Assembly: GCF_049340185.1 (NCBI RefSeq)
Contig: NZ_JBMPPC010000003.1
Coordinates: forward strand, 1-64,000
Direction: 5' to 3'
DNA length: 64,000 nucleotides
Origin: Undibacterium sp049340185
Lineage (GTDB): Bacteria; Pseudomonadota; Gammaproteobacteria; Burkholderiales; Burkholderiaceae_D
The translations under genes and the position numbers were made by a program. Shown here one piece after another: positions 60,952 through 64,000 of the stretch. The notes beneath the pieces were generated by a model. The model was not told where the DNA came from. It did not search any database and saw nothing but the letters and a program-made list of their open reading frames with translations. How positions within the stretch are numbered: position 1 is the first letter of the stretch; each line of letters starts with the position of its first letter.

Positions 60952-63900
60952 ATGGTTTTAAAGAAAAAAGCGATGGCACTAGCGCTTTTGTCGATGGTCT
61001 TCGAGAGCGAAGTCGCGCTCGCCAATTCTTCTTCTCCTTTAAATCAGAAACTGATCGAACAAGCCCAGTACTGGTCGCAACGTGGTCGTGATGATAACGC
61101 CGCAGACGCCTGGCGCAAATTATTAAAAATTGACCCGGATCATGTCGATGCACTGGTAGCACTGACCCTATTTGAAAGCCAGAGCGGTAATGCCGAACTG
61201 GCCAAAAGCTACTTGGCGAAGCTCAAGCAGTTGAAGGCCGGGAGCTCGCAGATTCGTGTAGCGGAAGAGGCGGTACGTCGCGGCGTTGCAGGTAAAGGTC
61301 AGCTTGATGATGCACGGCGTCTCGCGCAGCAAGGCGACTCTGATGCTGCGGTAGAGAGTTATCGCTTACTGGGCGACCCCAGCAAGCTGAAAGGCGACGC
61401 TGCACTGGAATACTACCAGGTGCTGGCAGGTACTCTGGCGGGTTATAACGAAGCAAAACGTGGCATAGAAAAGCTCAGTAAAGAAAATCCGGCAAACACC
61501 AAATATGCATTGGCGCTCGCGCAGATATTGACCTATCGCGAATCGACCCGTAAAGAGGGGTTAGCAATGCTGGAAAATCTGACGACTAAGCCAGAGGTAG
61601 CGGCGCAAGCAAATGCGTCCTGGAGGCAAACGTTGAGCTGGATGGGTTTGAAAAATGGCAATGCTAAATATTTCCATGAATATTTAGAAAAGCATCCAGG
61701 CGACAAAACAATTCAAGATCGCCTCACAAATCTGAGCCGGGCAACAAGCGCAACTGCGGCTAATGCGGAAACGGGCACACAACGTCCGGCCAATAAGCCT
61801 AAGGTCATAGTTGAGAATCCTTTGGTAAAGAGCCAAGCGGCCGGTTTTAAAGCGCTGGAAGAGGGAGATATTCAAACCGCTGAAACGGAGTTTAAAAAAA
61901 TCCTGAAAGCGAAGCCTAAAGATCCGACCGCGCTCGGTGGATATGGTTTAGTAAAAATGCGTCAGGAAGCATTTATCGAAGCCCGTGATTTGATTAAAAA
62001 AGCAATTGATTTGTTACCGAAAAAGAATCAAGATCAATGGAAACAGGCTTACGAAAGCTCGGCATACTGGGCAATGATAGAAGAAGCCAGAACAGCTTTT
62101 GAGGACAGTGACAGCGCGAAAGGTATTGCCTTGTTACGTAAGGCCGTGCAACTGAACAGCAAGGAACCTTCAGGAATTTTGCAGTTGGGCGACGCACTGC
62201 TTGCTGAAAATGATCTGGCGGGGGCAGAGGAAAATTATCGTCTGGTTCTCAAAGATGATAAAGATAATAGAACTGCATTGAATAGCTTAGTCGGCGTACT
62301 GTCGCTGCAAAAGCGTATCAAGGATTTAGAGGCGCTGAGCAGCGTGATGTCACCGGCACAGTTGACCGCCCTGGCTGATATGAAGGCCAATGATTTGATG
62401 GAGAAAGCCAAAGCGGCAGAGGCTGCCGGCGATGTGAATGGTGCTCAATTAGCGCTCGAAGATGCGATCCTGATTGCGCCGGATAATGTGTGGCTACGTC
62501 TGTATCTGGCGCAGTTATATCTGAAGCGTGATATGCCGGGACAGGCGCGCTCTTTACTGGATGCATTGACCAGTATAGAGAATCCTCAGCCGGATGCTTT
62601 TTATGTCAGCGCTTTACTCAGCGCAGCCCAGCAATTGTGGTGGGAGGGATTGACGACGATGGAAAAAATCCCTGCCAAGTCGCGCAAACCAGAAATGTTC
62701 GCTTTGCAAAAACGTCTGTGGATTTATGTCCAGCTTGATCGTATCAATTTTTTGCTTAAGCAGGGAGAGTTGGGATTAGCTAAAGAGCTGCTGAATTCGG
62801 TCGAAAGTGCGGCTGCAAATGAGCCGGAGTTTATCGGTGCAATCGCCACCTTGTATATCAACAACGGTGACCCGGCACGTGGTCTGGCGATGATCCGTCA
62901 AGCAGTTCAAAAAACAGCATCGCCTTCGGCGGGCTTATTGTTGCAGTATGCCGATGCCTTGTTACGTCTTAATCAGGATGCCGAGCTGGAAGCGGTTATC
63001 CGGCAAATTGCTGCCTTGCCTAAATTGGCGGATACCGAGGCAACCTCATTTAAAAATCTGCAGCGCGTGATTGCTATGCGCCGTGCAGAGCGAGCCAGAG
63101 AAGCGGGTGATTTGGCTTTGGCATATGAATATATTCAGCCTTACTTGATTGCGGATCCTGATGACAGTTTGCTGTTGCTCTCTCTGGCACGTATGTATGC
63201 GGCGGCAGGAGAGACAGACGCTGCTAAAGAGTTGTACACGCGGGTCTTGCAGACAGAGCCGGAAAATATCGAAGTAAGGCAAGGTCTGGTCTATGCCGCA
63301 ATTCAGATCAAGGATTTTCCGAATGCAGAAATTCATCTCGCAGCCTTGTTGAAATTGCAGCCTGATAATCCGCGCTTTATTGCTCTGGCAGGGCGGGTAG
63401 CGCGAGCTCAGGGAAACAACAGCAAAGCGCTGAGTTTGTTTAAGCAGGCGTTGGCACTGGAGCAGGCGCAACACACGATGGCAGGAATGGGGGCTAACGG
63501 TTTACGCTTAGTCGGACCGGAACCTGTTGCGGTGCCAGCCGATTTTAAGGTGAATCCATTTGCCGAACGTAAAAATGCCAGCCCTGAGATCAGAACTATC
63601 CCCGGTCCGGTACTGAAAGAAGTTGCTCCGTCATCCAGAACTCCTGGCGTAATGCCTCCTTTGCCAGCAAAAGCGCCGGTAACATCATCGACCTTGCCCG
63701 TCACTGCTGCTCCATCTGCTGTCACGCAGGCTGCGTCTGTGGTTGCTGCCACGGTATCGTCCTCCGCTGCCGGACTGCCACCTTTGAGCGGCTCTACCAC
63801 AGCGATGAATGCATCCTCGGCACCTGCGATGAGTGCGAATTTGCCTCAAATTACCCCGGGATTGCTACCGGCAACATCGTCAGCATCCGTGTCAGCGCAG

Positions 63901-64000
63901 ACTGCACGTGGATTGCCTGACGCGTCTAAGTCTGCTCAGCTTAAGCCCGCCTTACCTGCAATACGTACGACACAAGCCGCCTCTGTTGGCGATAGTGCTG
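60952..64000 (+). CDS. bcsC: Cellulose synthase outer-membrane subunit BcsC, N-terminal part
   Basis: The open frame runs off the window after about 1016 codons. It starts with a signal-like segment (ALALLSMVFESEVALA) and has many TPR repeats (for example YWSQRGRDDNAADAWRKLLK and LYTRVLQTEPENIEVRQGLV) up to about residue 840, then a Pro/Ala/Ser/Thr-rich linker (about 850-1016). The C-terminal outer-membrane barrel would lie beyond the window. BcsC is the periplasmic scaffold and outer-membrane exit for the glucan chain. AGGGGA precedes the ATG by six bases. Confidence 0.92.
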   Translation, partial: MVLKKKAMALALLSMVFESEVALANSSSPLNQKLIEQAQYWSQRGRDDNAADAWRKLLKIDPDHVDALVALTLFESQSGNAELAKSYLAKLKQLKAGSSQIRVAEEAVRRGVAGKGQLDDARRLAQQGDSDAAVESYRLLGDPSKLKGDAALEYYQVLAGTLAGYNEAKRGIEKLSKENPANTKYALALAQILTYRESTRKEGLAMLENLTTKPEVAAQANASWRQTLSWMGLKNGNAKYFHEYLEKHPGDKTIQDRLTNLSRATSATAANAETGTQRPANKPKVIVENPLVKSQAAGFKALEEGDIQTAETEFKKILKAKPKDPTALGGYGLVKMRQEAFIEARDLIKKAIDLLPKKNQDQWKQAYESSAYWAMIEEARTAFEDSDSAKGIALLRKAVQLNSKEPSGILQLGDALLAENDLAGAEENYRLVLKDDKDNRTALNSLVGVLSLQKRIKDLEALSSVMSPAQLTALADMKANDLMEKAKAAEAAGDVNGAQLALEDAILIAPDNVWLRLYLAQLYLKRDMPGQARSLLDALTSIENPQPDAFYVSALLSAAQQLWWEGLTTMEKIPAKSRKPEMFALQKRLWIYVQLDRINFLLKQGELGLAKELLNSVESAAANEPEFIGAIATLYINNGDPARGLAMIRQAVQKTASPSAGLLLQYADALLRLNQDAELEAVIRQIAALPKLADTEATSFKNLQRVIAMRRAERAREAGDLALAYEYIQPYLIADPDDSLLLLSLARMYAAAGETDAAKELYTRVLQTEPENIEVRQGLVYAAIQIKDFPNAEIHLAALLKLQPDNPRFIALAGRVARAQGNNSKALSLFKQALALEQAQHTMAGMGANGLRLVGPEPVAVPADFKVNPFAERKNASPEIRTIPGPVLKEVAPSSRTPGVMPPLPAKAPVTSSTLPVTAAPSAVTQAASVVAATVSSSAAGLPPLSGSTTAMNASSAPAMSANLPQITPGLLPATSSASVSAQTARGLPDASKSAQLKPALPAIRTTQAASVGDSA

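Overview
The window reads as chromosomal DNA of a betaproteobacterium of the order Burkholderiales, most likely Oxalobacteraceae-like. The grounds are a polyhydroxyalkanoate-granule phasin, several gene neighbourhoods familiar from that group (sodB near xseA; exbB-exbD-lpxK-trm112-kdsB-adk; rpmG-rpmB-radC-fkpB-ispH; livHMGF; glnE-yhdP-nitrilase-tldD) and moderate GC content. This is inferred from gene content only. No rRNA or tRNA genes, CRISPR arrays, insertion sequences or prophage genes were recognised.

Layout. Positions 1-129 hold the end of an ExbD gene. Positions 269-10366 are an amino-sugar island: GlcNAc-type kinase, GntR regulator, nagA, an SIS-domain deaminase/isomerase, a sugar ABC importer (binding protein, two permeases, separate ATPase) and a cytoplasmic GH3 beta-N-acetylhexosaminidase. 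A divergent AmpG-like permease follows. Together they would import N-acetylglucosamine oligomers or muropeptide fragments, trim them, phosphorylate and deacetylate the sugar, and feed fructose-6-phosphate to glycolysis. From 12.4 to 16.4 kb lie an EamA exporter, sodB, a DUF3455 lipoprotein and xseA. A 1.2-kb gene-free region follows (16430-17673), filled with a regular five-fold repeat of three-box DnaA-box modules. From 17.7 to 25.4 kb come exbBD, lpxK-trm112-kdsB (lipid A and KDO supply), adk, a proton-pumping pyrophosphatase and a hydroxyacyl-CoA dehydrogenase. From 25.5 to 35.3 kb come a patatin-like lipase, a barnase/barstar-type pair, purN, an RsmB-type methyltransferase, an MscS channel, a fatty acid desaturase, rpmG/rpmB, radC and fkpB-ispH. 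The branched-chain amino acid importer livHMGF (35.9-39.5 kb) is preceded by a leader peptide and terminator-like hairpins. Then come phasin, a thioesterase, a nitroreductase, a PBP7-like peptidase, glnE, yhdP, a nitrilase and tldD. The window ends inside a bacterial cellulose locus (53.2-64 kb): bcsQ, bcsD, bcsP, a second bcsQ, a fused bcsA-bcsB and the start of bcsC.

Most unusual signals: (1) the DnaA-box array, in which each of five units has the same motif order and identical internal spacing; (2) a 17-bp palindrome ATACTC-N5-GAGTAT found before three unrelated genes, each with an extra half-site 73-74 bp away; (3) the BcsA-BcsB fusion, which keeps an in-frame Shine-Dalgarno and ATG at the BcsB boundary; (4) the short leader ORF and tandem hairpins before livH. 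Start codons were often moved inward where a clear ribosome binding site pointed to a later ATG, GTG or TTG.
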